Shown here in pieces: positions 8,859 to 17,874 of a stretch of 64,000 nt of DNA (position 1 is its first letter; each line of letters opens with the position of its first letter). This DNA comes from Pseudomonas sp. 6D_7.1_Bac1 (lineage in GTDB: Bacteria; Pseudomonadota; Gammaproteobacteria; Pseudomonadales; Pseudomonadaceae), in NCBI RefSeq assembly GCF_025465945.1, contig NZ_JANLNW010000055.1:48928-112927 (forward strand), in the 5' to 3' direction. The translations under genes were made by a program, and so were the position numbers. The notes under the pieces were generated by a model that saw only the letters and a program-made list of their open reading frames with translations, was not told where the DNA came from and made no database searches.

Positions 8859-9331
8859 AGGACAACCTGTCTTGGACGATCCCGCGGCGTTCCTGGCGGC
8901 GTTACGGATCAGAAATAGAGGTTCGGACAAGCCTTCGGCCAAACGCATCGGATTTTAAACAGATGCCGAATAAGATAAAGCGTTCGAATTAACTCGAAAA
9001 ATGATTAGCGTGTGTTTCACACAAAGCACCCGCGGATCACTTCAGGAGACCCCGCATGCTCAGCGAGCATCTCGGGCCCGAGCCCGAGGATATTCACCCG
9101 TTTTTCAAATCAACATAGCGTTTCAAATAAGTGTTTTTATTTATTGGACTAATTACTCTAAAAATCGCTCGCCAGCGTTTTTTTGTTCCTATTCTTAGGC
9201 TCATGACCGGCCTTTGCCCTTGAGGCCGGTAAACGTTCAGCCGCAGCCAGGCAGGTGCCGACCGCTGCTGAAAACCAGGCAGGGCGATGAAGTAGCTGAA
9301 GTTTCATTTCACGTGCAGAGGGACATCGTCC
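8859..9331. other. 473-bp gene-free interval with hairpins
   Basis: No supportable protein gene was found. The opgD promoter must lie near the left end. There is an AT-rich patch (about 9100-9165) and then CGCT-cgcc-AGCG followed by seven T (9166-9184), which would terminate a plus-strand transcript. An 8-bp stem, ACCGGCCT with AGGCCGGT, lies at 9206-9230. A small RNA ending at 9184 is possible but unproven. Confidence 0.35.
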
Positions 9332-9517
9332 ATGGCAAAAGCGCAAGGCATCATCGGGTTTTTGGGGATTTTCTCAGGCATGAGCATCCCGCGAAGGTCG
9401 CGCCGGCTCAGCTCGGAGGAGGTGAAACTCGTCGAGCAGTATCGCCAGTTGTCGGAGAACGACCGCATTGCAATGCGCTATCTGGTGGACGCGATGCACA
9501 GTGTTTCGCGGTTTTGA
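9332..9517 (+). CDS. Small conserved protein, 61 aa, function unknown
   Basis: The short frame has a convincing Shine-Dalgarno (AGAGGGA, eight bases before ATG). The product starts MAKAQGIIGFLGIFSGM, a mildly hydrophobic segment. It continues with SRRLSSEEVKLVEQYRQLSENDRIAMRYLVDAM, which looks like two amphipathic helices typical of HTH-like or scaffold proteins. No family is recognised. The charge pattern and the RBS argue for a real gene rather than chance. An 8-bp stem (9534-9555) follows the stop. Confidence 0.55.
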   Translation: MAKAQGIIGFLGIFSGMSIPRRSRRLSSEEVKLVEQYRQLSENDRIAMRYLVDAMHSVSRF

Positions 9518-9533
9518 GGCGGGTTAACGGTCT

Positions 9534-9555
9534 CTCCCATATTCGCTTATGGGAG
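9534..9555. terminator. Hairpin between the 61-aa gene and the toxin gene
   Basis: CTCCCATA (9534-9541) pairs with TATGGGAG (9548-9555) around a 6-nt loop. It lacks a U-run on either strand, so terminator function is tentative. Its position between converging genes fits a transcript end. Confidence 0.4.
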
Positions 9556-9596
9556 GGGCTGTTGGTCTTGTGCATCAACCCCGATTGCATTGAGTG

Positions 9597-9887
9597 TCAC
9601 CACTCCTGATTACGCTCGGTTCGTTGATGCAATATCCGCAGGATCTGCACCTGGCCAAGTACCAGGCGATAAGGTGCAACAAATGGAAGCTGATTCAGGA
9701 CAAGCTCACGTACATCCGGTACCAGTGACGGACGCCCTGAGCCGGGGAACAGTTCAAGCTGGCCAAAGGTGTTGAGGATGCTTGTCACCACATCGTTGGC
9801 AGCGACTGCGCCAATCAGCCCGCAATAGTGTTCATGAATGGCGTCCAGGTCACTCTCAGCTTTCTCGGTCAGTGCGACTCTCGGCAC
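9597..9887 (-). CDS. Type II toxin, RelE/ParE family
   Basis: The 96-aa protein has the ParE-type fold pattern: MPRVALTEKAESDLDAIHEHYC at the start, a middle ALELFPGSGRPS-like segment (QLELFPGSGRPSLVPDVREL), and LPFVAPYRLVLGQVQILRILHQRTE at the end. ParE toxins poison DNA gyrase, while RelE relatives cut mRNA on ribosomes. The RILHQR ending fits ParE better. The start is GTG at 9887, inside the last codons of the antitoxin gene, so translation is coupled (32-bp overlap). Confidence 0.85.
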   Translation of the reverse strand: MPRVALTEKAESDLDAIHEHYCGLIGAVAANDVVTSILNTFGQLELFPGSGRPSLVPDVRELVLNQLPFVAPYRLVLGQVQILRILHQRTERNQEW

Positions 9888-10113
9888 GATTTGTCCACTT
9901 AGCCTTCACGGCGTCCAGATCGGTCAGTTTTCCAGCATCGGCATCGGCAATACCTTCGCTGATCGCTTGCAGATGCCAGGATTCGGCTTCTACATAGCGC
10001 ACCAGTGCACGCTTGAGGTGGTACTGACGGTCGCGATCGGTCGCTGCTGCAAGCTGATCCAGCTGCCGGGCAAGAATCTCTTCGACTCGAAAGGACAAAA
10101 CGGGCGAGGCCAT
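9856..10113 (-). CDS. Antitoxin, ribbon-helix-helix (ParD/CopG-like)
   Basis: The 85-aa protein opens with SPVLSFRVEEILARQLDQLAAATDRDRQYHLKRALVRYV, the beta-strand plus two helices of an RHH DNA-binding domain. An acidic, flexible C-terminal tail follows that would cover the toxin. AGGAG lies before ATG at 10113. It is first in the two-gene operon, as usual for antitoxin-toxin order, and should repress its own promoter. Confidence 0.85.
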   Translation of the reverse strand: MASPVLSFRVEEILARQLDQLAAATDRDRQYHLKRALVRYVEAESWHLQAISEGIADADAGKLTDLDAVKAKWTNRAESRTDRES

Positions 10114-10139
10114 CGCGGCTCTCCTGTGAGTGTGTATAC

Positions 10140-10157
10140 GTTGTAAACGACGTAAAC
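10140..10157. promoter_or_regulatory. Candidate RHH operator upstream of the antitoxin
   Basis: Two tandem 9-bp units, GTTGTAAAC and GACGTAAAC, stand 27-44 bases before the antitoxin start. RHH antitoxins bind repeated short sites near their own promoters, so these units are a plausible autoregulatory operator. Confidence 0.45.
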
Positions 10158-10231
10158 ACCCTAGGCCCTGCCAGTATTTCAGTCAACCACCGTTGCGTGC
10201 GCGGTGTCAGGAAATCTTAGCGGGACAGGTG

Positions 10232-10276
10232 CTGGAGGGAGTCAGCGATGTGTTGCCAAATGCTTGCTCCCTCCAG
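10232..10276. repeat. 10-bp inverted repeat near the APC permease stop
   Basis: CTGGAGGGAG (10232-10241) and CTCCCTCCAG (10267-10276) are perfectly complementary with a 25-nt loop. It lies just past the 3' end of the minus-strand permease gene and may end that transcript. No U-run is seen. Confidence 0.4.
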
Positions 10277-10289
10277 TGGTCTTCAGTTG

Positions 10290-11774
10290 TTACCTGCTGA
10301 TTTTCCAGGCGTCGCCCGCCGGGGCGGTGCCATGGTCATACGGTTTGCCGAGCCACATGTAGAGCAGCCCCAGGCCGATGACGATGGCGGTGCTCAGCAC
10401 CATGGCGTAGTTGATGTACCACGCTGCATCCGGCGTACGTGGCCAGGCCATGTTGATGATTGCGCCAACGCCATAGACCAGCGCACCGATATTCACCGGC
10501 AGACCCCACGCGCCCAGCGTGAACTTGCCGCTGGGTTTCCAGCCGCGGGCACGGGCATACAGCGACGCGAGGACGATCATCTGGAACGCCAGGTAAATGC
10601 CGATGGCCGCGAAGCTGACGATGGTGGCGACCGCGTCTTGCAGGAAAAAGCCGAGGGCAATAATCAGCGCTGGGAGGACGCCAGACACGAACAGCGCAGC
10701 AACCGGAACCTGCGTTGTAGGCGAAATCTTTTTCAGCAGCGCACTGCCGATGACCATTTCATCACGAGCGTAGGAATACAGCAGACGACTGGCCGCGGCT
10801 TGCAGGCTGATGACGCAGGAGATGAAGGAAATCATGACTACGCCCATCACCACTTTCGAACCCACAGGGCCGAAGGCGTTGTTGAGGATGGTGGTCACCG
10901 GGTCCTTGTCGGTGCCGTTGATCACTGCTTGCATGTCCGGCACGGCCAGAATCAGCGCCAGGCAGGCAAACATCGCCGCGATGCCACCGATGTAGATGGT
11001 CATGCGCATGGCCACCGGAATCTGTTTGCTCGGGTTCGGGGTTTCTTCGGCGACGTCGCCGCAGGCCTCGAAGCCGTAGTACAGAAACATCCCGGCCAAG
11101 GATGCGGTCAGGAACGCCGGCAGGTAGGAGCCGTCGACGCGGATATCAAAGGTGTTGAACAGTACGCTGAGCGGTTGATGACGTTCGAACACCAGCAGGT
11201 ACACGCCGACGATCACCGCGCCGACCAGTTCGCAAAGGAAGCCGAACATGGCGATGCGCGCCAGCACCTTGGTGCCGCTGAGGTTGACCAGGGTGGCGAA
11301 CAGCGTCAGCACCAGGGCGATGACGATGTTGGTGTTATTGCTCGGTTCAAAACCCATCATCGCCGCCAGGTAAGGACCGGCACCGACCGCAACGGCCGCG
11401 ATAGTCACGCACAGGGCGATGGAGTAGATCCAGCCGACCATCCACGCCCAGCGTTTGCCCACCAAGCGGCGGGCCCACGGGTAGACGCCGCCGGAAATCG
11501 GAAACTGCGAAACCACTTCACCGAAAATCAGACAGACCAGCAGTTGGCCACAACCCACCAGCAGATACGCCCAGAACATTGGCGGGCCACCGGCGGCCAG
11601 GCACAGGCCGAACAGGGTATAAACCCCTACGACCGGAGAAAGATAAGTGAAGCCCAGGGCGAAGTTTTCCCACAGGCTCATGCTGCGATTGAAGTTCGAG
11701 GTGTAGCCCAGCTTGCGTAGCTGCTCGGCATCGCTGTCGGCGGCTATTGCCGGGAGTTCGTTGAGTGTACTCAT
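10290..11774 (-). CDS. APC-superfamily amino acid/GABA permease
   Basis: The 494-aa protein has about twelve hydrophobic segments. Its N-terminus, LRKLGYTSNFNRSMSLWENFALGFTYLSPVVGVYTLFG, is the hallmark of the APC family's amino acid/GABA-permease branch, and FPISGGVYPWARRLVG follows. ATG 11774 has CCGGAG upstream; longer frames lack an RBS. It is the last gene of a minus-strand block that includes two aminobutyraldehyde-type dehydrogenases and a polyamine-type ABC importer. An amine or GABA-like substrate is therefore a reasonable inference, not something the sequence proves. Confidence 0.88.
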   Translation of the reverse strand: MSTLNELPAIAADSDAEQLRKLGYTSNFNRSMSLWENFALGFTYLSPVVGVYTLFGLCLAAGGPPMFWAYLLVGCGQLLVCLIFGEVVSQFPISGGVYPWARRLVGKRWAWMVGWIYSIALCVTIAAVAVGAGPYLAAMMGFEPSNNTNIVIALVLTLFATLVNLSGTKVLARIAMFGFLCELVGAVIVGVYLLVFERHQPLSVLFNTFDIRVDGSYLPAFLTASLAGMFLYYGFEACGDVAEETPNPSKQIPVAMRMTIYIGGIAAMFACLALILAVPDMQAVINGTDKDPVTTILNNAFGPVGSKVVMGVVMISFISCVISLQAAASRLLYSYARDEMVIGSALLKKISPTTQVPVAALFVSGVLPALIIALGFFLQDAVATIVSFAAIGIYLAFQMIVLASLYARARGWKPSGKFTLGAWGLPVNIGALVYGVGAIINMAWPRTPDAAWYINYAMVLSTAIVIGLGLLYMWLGKPYDHGTAPAGDAWKISR

Positions 11775-11933
11775 GGCGTTGATGCTCCGGAAAATCGGCA
11801 GATTTCGGATGTCCGAAACCGTGGCTGGGCCATGACGGCTCAACCCGGATCGGTGGTTATTGTTTTGGCTGCTTTGGGGTGGAACCTGGTGGTGCTGGTT
11901 GCCGGTTTCTTCCTTGAGTTTGCGGTGACGCCA

Positions 11934-12009
11934 TCGCGAGCAGGCTCGCTCCCACAGAGGAATGAGATCAAATGTGGGAGCGAGCTTGCTCCGGGCGGCG
12001 ATCCGACGA
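11934..12009. repeat. REP doublet, family 1 with one diverged arm
   Basis: The left arm carries the standard TCGCGAGCAGGCTCGCTCCC. The right arm ends GAGCTTGCTCCGGGCGGCGATCC, a variant also seen at 35161 and 58420-58466. It lies between the permease and dehydrogenase genes of the same block. Confidence 0.8.
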
Positions 12010-12014
12010 TGCTT

Positions 12015-13439
12015 TTAGTGCTTGAACATCACATGCCTTACGGTGGTGTAGTCCTCCAGGCCGTACATGGACATGTCCTTGCCATAGCCGGACAGTTTCT
12101 GACCGCCGTGTGGCATTTCGCTGACCAGCATGAAGTGTGTATTCACCCAGGTGCAGCCGTACTGCAAGCGGGCGGCGAGGCGGTGAGCGCGGCCGACATC
12201 GGCGGTCCACACCGACGACGCCAGGCCGTAGTCCGAATCGTTGGCCCAGCCCAGCACCTGCGCTTCATCGGTGAATTGGGTCACCGACACGACCGGGCCG
12301 AATACTTCGCGGCGGACGATCTCGTCGTCCTGTTGCGCGTCGGCCAACACCGTCGGTTCGAAGAAGAACCCGTTGCCTTCCACGGCTTTGCCGCCGGTGA
12401 TCAAACGGATGTGCGGTTGCGCGACAGAGCGCTCGACAAAACCGGCTACGCGGTCGCGATGCTGGGCGGTGATCAGCGGGCCCAGTTCAGTCGACGGATC
12501 ATCCTGCAGACCGTACTTGATCGTGCTGACGGCCGCGCCGAGCTTCTCGACGAACTTCTCGTAGATGCCTGCCTGGGCATAGATGCGGCAAGCGGCGGTG
12601 CAATCCTGGCCAGCGTTGTAGAAACCGAAGGTGCGAATGCCTTCCACCGCGGCGTCGATGTCGGCGTCGTTGAAGATGATCACCGGGGCTTTGCCGCCCA
12701 GCTCCATGTGCATGCGTTTGACGCTGTCGGCGGTGCTGGAAATGATGTTCGAGCCAGTGGCGATCGAACCGGTCAGCGACACCATGCGCACTTTCGGGTG
12801 GGTGACCAGCGGGCTGCCCACCGTAGGCCCACGGCCGAATACCAGGTTGAGCACGCCGGCCGGGAAAATCTCCGACGCGAGTTCTACCAGACGCAGCGCG
12901 GTCAGTGGCGTTTGCTCCGACGGCTTGAGCACCACGGTATTACCGGCAGCCAGGGCCGGGGCGATTTTCCAGGCGACCATCATCAGTGGGTAGTTCCACG
13001 GTGCAATGGAGGCGATCACGCCGACCGGGTCGCGGCGGATCATCGAGGTGTGCCCCGGCAGGTATTCACCCCCGGCCATACCGCTCATGCAGCGGCTGGC
13101 GCCGGCGAAGAAGCGGAACACATCGGCAATCGCCGGAATCTCGTCGTTCAGCGCGGCGCTGTAGGGTTTGCCGCAGTTGTCCGATTCAAGCCTGGCCAAT
13201 TCCTCACCGTGGGCCTGGATGACGTCGGCGAGTTTGAGCAACAGCAGCGAACGGTCTTTGGGTGGGGTCTGCGACCAGCCTTCAAACGCGGCATCGGCGG
13301 CGCGCACCGCAGCGTCGACCTGGGCTTCGCTGGCTTCGTTGATTTCTACCAGTACGCGACCCAGGGCCGGGTTGAATACCGGTTGGGCAGGGCCTTCGCC
13401 GGCGACAAGCTGGCCGTTGATCAAGAGTTTGGTTTGCAT
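12015..13439 (-). CDS. Gamma-aminobutyraldehyde-type dehydrogenase (copy 1)
   Basis: The 474-aa NAD(P)-dependent aldehyde dehydrogenase matches E. coli PatD/YdcW (474 aa) in length and in its opening [16 protein letters not shown]. Visible motifs are [35 protein letters not shown] (cofactor site), SLTGSIATG, the general-base Glu in MELGGKAP, and the catalytic Cys in [11 protein letters not shown]. The reaction would be 4-aminobutanal to GABA in putrescine breakdown. It sits downstream of the ABC importer on the same strand. A paralog with the same motifs lies at the other end of that importer. Confidence 0.9.
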   Translation of the reverse strand: MQTKLLINGQLVAGEGPAQPVFNPALGRVLVEINEASEAQVDAAVRAADAAFEGWSQTPPKDRSLLLLKLADVIQAHGEELARLESDNCGKPYSAALNDEIPAIADVFRFFAGASRCMSGMAGGEYLPGHTSMIRRDPVGVIASIAPWNYPLMMVAWKIAPALAAGNTVVLKPSEQTPLTALRLVELASEIFPAGVLNLVFGRGPTVGSPLVTHPKVRMVSLTGSIATGSNIISSTADSVKRMHMELGGKAPVIIFNDADIDAAVEGIRTFGFYNAGQDCTAACRIYAQAGIYEKFVEKLGAAVSTIKYGLQDDPSTELGPLITAQHRDRVAGFVERSVAQPHIRLITGGKAVEGNGFFFEPTVLADAQQDDEIVRREVFGPVVSVTQFTDEAQVLGWANDSDYGLASSVWTADVGRAHRLAARLQYGCTWVNTHFMLVSEMPHGGQKLSGYGKDMSMYGLEDYTTVRHVMFKH

Positions 13440-13489
13440 GGTTTTGTCCTTGTCGAAGCAGTTCTTGTTTTCATGCTGAAATCGGCCCC

Positions 13490-13579
13490 TGTGGGAGCGA
13501 GCCTGCTCGCGATAGCGGTCTTACAATCGACATCTTTGTTGAATGTCAGTCAGTCATCGCGAGCAGGCTCGCTCCCACA
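13490..13579. repeat. REP doublet, family 1
   Basis: Inverted arms 13490-13511 and 13557-13579 of the TGTGGGAGCGAGCCTGCTCG unit lie between the dehydrogenase and permease genes. Such doublets inside a polycistronic block can stabilise upstream mRNA. Confidence 0.9.
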
Positions 13580-13614
13580 AAAAGCCAGGCCCCACAGTGG
13601 ATAGTCGTTGTCAG

Positions 13615-14442
13615 TTATTTACCGCCGCTGCCCGCGACGCTTTCGCCGCCGCGAGTCAGGTAATAGGCGCCGAGGATCGGCAGCATGGTCACGATCATCA
13701 CCAGCATCGCCACCACGTTGGTTACCGGTACATCCCGTGGGCGGCTGAGCTGGTTGAGCAGCCACAGCGGCAAGGTACGTTCGTGGCCGGCGGTGAAGGT
13801 GGTGACGATGATTTCGTCGAACGACAGGGCGAACGCCAACATGCCGCCGGCCAACAACGCCGAGCCGAGGTTCGGCAGGACGATGTAGCGAAAGGTCTGC
13901 CAGCCGTCAGCGCCCAGATCCATCGACGCCTCGATCAAACTGTGGGAAGTACGGCGCAGGCGGGCGATGACGTTGTTGTAGACGATCACCACGCAAAAGG
14001 TTGCGTGACCGACAATGATGGTGAACATCCCGGGCTCGATGCCCAGCGTCTTGAAGGTCGCCAGCAGCGCGATACCGGTGATGATCCCCGGCAACGCAAT
14101 CGGCAGGATCAGCATCAGCGAAATGCCCTGCTTGCCGAAGAAATCCCGCCGGTACAGCGCCGCCGAAGCCAGCGTCCCGAGGACCATGGCGATCAAGGTC
14201 GCGATAGAAGCGATCTGTAGCGAGAGCTTGATTGCTTCCAGCACGTCAGGCCGCGAGAACGCCACGCTGAACCACTTCAGGGTGAAGCCCTGGGGCGGAA
14301 AGCTGAACGCCGCGTCTTCGGTGTTGAAGGCGTACAGGAAGATGATCAGGATCGGGAAGTGCAGAAACACCAACCCGCCCCAGGCCGCGATGCGCAGACC
14401 GAGAGAGGCTTTCTCTCCCTGCGTTTGTGTATTAGAGCGCAT
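13615..14442 (-). CDS. ABC transporter permease, PotC/YdcV-like
   Basis: The 275-aa inner-membrane permease has about six hydrophobic segments and the cytoplasmic EAA-type loop [27 protein letters not shown], which docks on the ATPase. It resembles the PotC/YdcV branch of polyamine-type importers. It starts inside the last codons of the preceding permease gene (11-bp overlap), so the two are translationally coupled. Confidence 0.92.
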   Translation of the reverse strand: MRSNTQTQGEKASLGLRIAAWGGLVFLHFPILIIFLYAFNTEDAAFSFPPQGFTLKWFSVAFSRPDVLEAIKLSLQIASIATLIAMVLGTLASAALYRRDFFGKQGISLMLILPIALPGIITGIALLATFKTLGIEPGMFTIIVGHATFCVVIVYNNVIARLRRTSHSLIEASMDLGADGWQTFRYIVLPNLGSALLAGGMLAFALSFDEIIVTTFTAGHERTLPLWLLNQLSRPRDVPVTNVVAMLVMIVTMLPILGAYYLTRGGESVAGSGGK

Positions 14443-15379
14443 CGAAAGCCCCCAGACGTTTGACGATGGACAGGTAAACCGCGATCAGCACGATCGGCAC
14501 CAACGTGAAGGCCGCGGCCATTGGCATGTTGCCGATGGCGCCTTGTTGGGCGTAGACCATGCTGCCGACGAAGTAGCCCGGCGGGCCGACCAGTTGCGGC
14601 ACGATGAAGTCACCGAGGGTCAGCGAGAAGGTGAAGATCGAACCGGCTGCAATGCCCGGAATCGACAGCGGCAAAATCACCTGCATGAACGTCTGGTGTG
14701 GCTTGGCGCCGAGGTCGGCGGACGCTTGCAGCAGCGACGGCGGCAGGCGTTCCAGCGAGGCCTGGATCGGCAGGATCATGAACGGCAGCCAGATGTAGAC
14801 GAACACCATGAAACGGCCCACATGGGAGGTCGACAAGGTACTGCCGCCGACGCCGGGAATCCCGAGCACGAACTGCAAGACCGGCCCCAATCCCAGGTGC
14901 TGGACGAACCACTGCGCCACCCCACCCTTGGCCAACAGCAGGGTCCAGGCGTACGCCTTGACGATGTAACTGGCCCACATCGGCATCATCACCGCGATGT
15001 AGAAAAACGCCTTGGTGTTGCCGGTGGTGTAGCGCGCCATGTAGTAGGCAATCGGGAACGCGACGATGGCGCTGGCGATCGAGACCACGATGGCCATGCC
15101 CAAGGTGCGTAGGATGATGTCGAAGTTCGATGGGTTGAACAGCGCCGCGAAGTTCGCCAGGGTCAGTTCGGGAGTGACCGCCATGGTGAAGTCGTCGAAG
15201 GTGTAGAAACCCTGCCACAGCAACGTCAACAGCGAACCTAAATAGATCGCGCCGAACCAGATCAGCGGTGGCACCAGCAACATCGCTAGGTACAGGTTGG
15301 GCCGGCGATACAGCAGGTTGGAAAACCTGCGCAGCAGCGAGCTGCCGACCGGGGTTTGGCTTATGGTCACGCTGTTCAT
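14432..15379 (-). CDS. ABC transporter permease, PotB/YdcU-like
   Basis: The 315-aa permease has a long N-terminal region before the first membrane segment ([38 protein letters not shown]), as in PotB/YdcU. Its EAA-type loop is [34 protein letters not shown] 15379 is chosen: it falls one base after the stop of the ATPase gene, fitting coupled translation, and a start six codons upstream would overlap it. It pairs with the PotC-like permease to form the channel. Confidence 0.92.
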   Translation of the reverse strand: MNSVTISQTPVGSSLLRRFSNLLYRRPNLYLAMLLVPPLIWFGAIYLGSLLTLLWQGFYTFDDFTMAVTPELTLANFAALFNPSNFDIILRTLGMAIVVSIASAIVAFPIAYYMARYTTGNTKAFFYIAVMMPMWASYIVKAYAWTLLLAKGGVAQWFVQHLGLGPVLQFVLGIPGVGGSTLSTSHVGRFMVFVYIWLPFMILPIQASLERLPPSLLQASADLGAKPHQTFMQVILPLSIPGIAAGSIFTFSLTLGDFIVPQLVGPPGYFVGSMVYAQQGAIGNMPMAAAFTLVPIVLIAVYLSIVKRLGAFDAL

Positions 15380-15380
15380 C

Positions 15381-16418
15381 TCAGACCCCGCTCGCAACGG
15401 TGTCGTGCAACGGGATCATCGCCTCGCGGGCCCAGCGCGCACGGATAAGTTGCCCGGTCTGATGCTGGGTGCTGACATCCAGCCACTGGTCGTTGGCCTG
15501 GCTGATGTTCAGGGTCTGGCCGTTTTCAAGTTTCATCTCGTAACGCGTCGCGCTGCCCTGATACTGGATGTCGTGCAGCAGGCCGCTGACTTCGATTTCG
15601 TGGCTGGCCTTTGGGCCTTCGGCGAAGCGCACGTGTTCCGGGCGAATTGAGAACGGCTGTGGATGGCCGCTCAGCTGTTTGGCCAGATCACCACGGATCA
15701 CGTTGGAGGTGCCGACGAACTCGGCAACGAAGGTGGTGCCAGGTTTCATGTACAGGTTGCGCGGGGTATCGACCTGCTCAATGCGGCCCTTGTTGAACAC
15801 CGCCACCCGGTCGGACATCGACAGCGCTTCAGTCTGGTCGTGGGTGACGAAGATGAACGTGATGCCGAGCTGGCGCTGGAGCTTCTTCAACTCGCCCTGC
15901 ATTTGTTCGCGCAGCTTCAGATCGAGCGCGCCCAACGGTTCATCGAGCAGCAGCACCCGCGGACGATTAACCAGGGCACGGGCCAGGGCCACGCGCTGAC
16001 GCTGGCCACCAGACAGTTGCACCGGTTTACGCTCGCCGTAACCGCCAAGGGCGACCATGTCGAGGGCATCGATGGCGCGCTTCATGCGTTCGGCCTTGCC
16101 GACGCCTTTGACCTTCAAACCGTAGGCAACGTTTTCGCGAACGTTCATGTGCGGGAACAGCGCGTAATCCTGAAACACGGTGTTCACGTCACGTTGATAG
16201 GGCGGCAAACCAGCGGCCTCGGCGCCGTGAATTCGGATCGAGCCTGTGCTCGGTTGTTCGAAGCCGGCGATCAGTCGCAGGCAGGTGGTTTTGCCCGAGC
16301 CGGAAGGGCCGAGCATGGAAAAGAACTCACCGTCCTGGATGTCGATGGAAACCCGGTCTACGGCTTTCACTTCACCGAACTGACGGGAAACATTGGTGAA
16401 CTGGACTGCAAGCGTCAT
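15381..16418 (-). CDS. ABC transporter ATP-binding protein, PotA/YdcT-like
   Basis: The 345-aa ATPase starts at MTLAVQFTNVSRQFGEVKAVD. It has Walker A GPSGSGKTT (about residues 39-47), the Q-loop VFQDYALFPHM, signature LSGGQRQR, Walker B VLLLDEPLGALD and the switch His in FVTHDQTEAL. A C-terminal TOBE-like regulatory domain (FSIRPEHVRF...) follows, as in PotA. It energises import through the two permeases encoded downstream. The 34 codons upstream of 16418 in the open frame are not family-like. Confidence 0.94.
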   Translation of the reverse strand: MTLAVQFTNVSRQFGEVKAVDRVSIDIQDGEFFSMLGPSGSGKTTCLRLIAGFEQPSTGSIRIHGAEAAGLPPYQRDVNTVFQDYALFPHMNVRENVAYGLKVKGVGKAERMKRAIDALDMVALGGYGERKPVQLSGGQRQRVALARALVNRPRVLLLDEPLGALDLKLREQMQGELKKLQRQLGITFIFVTHDQTEALSMSDRVAVFNKGRIEQVDTPRNLYMKPGTTFVAEFVGTSNVIRGDLAKQLSGHPQPFSIRPEHVRFAEGPKASHEIEVSGLLHDIQYQGSATRYEMKLENGQTLNISQANDQWLDVSTQHQTGQLIRARWAREAMIPLHDTVASGV

Positions 16419-16534
16419 GGTGCGGTGCTCCAAAAAGGCGAAGGCCGTCGCAGCGGCCCAGCCTGGACTTCTGAAAAAACGAACATCTGTTGTCTGTAAA
16501 ACCGAGCACGGTAGCGGCAAGGGCGGTGATCAAA

Positions 16535-16624
16535 TGTGGGAGCGAGCCTGCTCGCGAAGGCGGTGCGTCAGTCAACAGCGATATTGACTGTTATGCCCTC
16601 ATCGCGAGCAGGCTCGCTCCCACA
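16535..16624. repeat. REP doublet, family 1
   Basis: Inverted arms of the TGTGGGAGCGAGCCTGCTCG unit sit between the ATPase and binding-protein genes. This is a common place for a REP in ABC operons, where it lets the binding-protein mRNA outlast the rest. Confidence 0.9.
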
Positions 16625-16635
16625 GGGGGCTCGGA

Positions 16636-17787
16636 CTATCTACCGCCCATGATCGCGATGTAGTCCTGGGTCCAGCGGCTATAAGGCACGAACTTGCCGC
16701 CTTCAGCCTGTGGGGTTTTCCAGAAGGCGATCTTGTCGAACTGGTCGAAACCGTTGGTCTTGCAGCCTTCGGCGCCGAGCAGTTCGCTTCCCTTACACGC
16801 CGCCGGCACGGCGGGCAGCGAGCCGAACCACGCGGCGACGTCGCCCTGGACCTTGGGTTGCAGCGACCAGTCCATCCACTTGTAGGCGCAGTTCGGGTGT
16901 TTGGCATCGGCGTGCAACATGGTGGTGTCGGCCCAGCCGGTCACGCCTTCTTTCGGAATGGTCGAGGCCACCGGCTGCTTGTCGGCTTGCAGGCCGTTGA
17001 CCATGTAGCCCCAGGTGCTGGATGCCGCGACACCTTCGTTCTTGAAGTCGCTCATCTGCACGGTCGCGTCATGCCAGTAGCGGTGAACCAGCGGCTGCTG
17101 AGCGCGCAACAGGTCGAGCACGGCCTTGTACTGGGTTTCGGTCAGTTCGTAAGGGCTCTTGATGCCCAGTTCCGGTTTGGTCGCCTTCAAGTACAGCGCG
17201 GCGTCGGCGATGTAGATCGGGCCGTCATAGGCTTGTACGCGGCCCTTGTTGGCTTTGCCGTCCGGCAGGTTTTGCGGATCGAACACCACGCTCCAGCTGT
17301 CAGGCGCGATTTTGAAAACGTTGGTGTTGTACATCAGCACGTTCGGGCCCCACTGATAAGGCGTGCCGTAGACCTGCTTGTTGACTACGTACCACGGCCC
17401 GTCCTTGAGGCGCGGGTCGATGTTTTTCCAGTTCGGGATCAGCGCTGTGTTGATCGGCTGCACACGCTTGCCACCAATCAAGCGCAACGAGGCATCGCCG
17501 GACGCGGTCACCAGGTCATAACCACCCTTGGCCATCAGGCTGACCATTTCGTCAGAGGTGGCGGCGGTTTTGACGCTGACCTTGCAGCCGGTTTCTTTCT
17601 CGAAACCGGTGACCCAGTCGTAGGCCTTATCGCTTTCGCCACGTTCGATGTAACCCGGCCAGGCGACAATATCCAACTGGCCTTCGCCAGCGCCAACGGC
17701 TTTCAGCGGTTCGGCGGCCTGGATACTGGCGCTGGCCAGCAAGGCGGTGGTGATGGCACTGAGCAGTGCGGTCTTGTGCACGAACAT
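16636..17787 (-). CDS. Periplasmic polyamine-type substrate-binding protein, PotD/YdcS-like
   Basis: The 383-aa protein has a Sec signal (MFVHKTALLSAITTALLASASIQA|AEP). The PotD-family body follows: GQLDIVAWPGYIERGE, FEKETGCKVSVKTAATSDEMVSLM, YDLVTASGDAS, and YGTPYQWGPNVLMYNT. The closing GGKFVPYSRWTQDYIAIMG is usual for the YdcS subgroup. It feeds the ABC importer encoded downstream. A putrescine-, spermidine- or GABA-like ligand is inferred from the dehydrogenases on each side. Confidence 0.92.
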   Translation of the reverse strand: MFVHKTALLSAITTALLASASIQAAEPLKAVGAGEGQLDIVAWPGYIERGESDKAYDWVTGFEKETGCKVSVKTAATSDEMVSLMAKGGYDLVTASGDASLRLIGGKRVQPINTALIPNWKNIDPRLKDGPWYVVNKQVYGTPYQWGPNVLMYNTNVFKIAPDSWSVVFDPQNLPDGKANKGRVQAYDGPIYIADAALYLKATKPELGIKSPYELTETQYKAVLDLLRAQQPLVHRYWHDATVQMSDFKNEGVAASSTWGYMVNGLQADKQPVASTIPKEGVTGWADTTMLHADAKHPNCAYKWMDWSLQPKVQGDVAAWFGSLPAVPAACKGSELLGAEGCKTNGFDQFDKIAFWKTPQAEGGKFVPYSRWTQDYIAIMGGR

Positions 17788-17874
17788 GGGGTTTCCCTCT
17801 TCTTTAATTATGGTCGGGGCAGTTTTTGAACGTGGTAGAGCTGGCCTTTTCGGCTCGTTGTTAGCGTAGTGCGG

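Noticed and set aside
9001..9198. 65-codon frame in the opgD-side intergenic region
   Set aside because: No RBS, no family likeness, and it covers an AT-rich non-coding stretch with a terminator-like stem.
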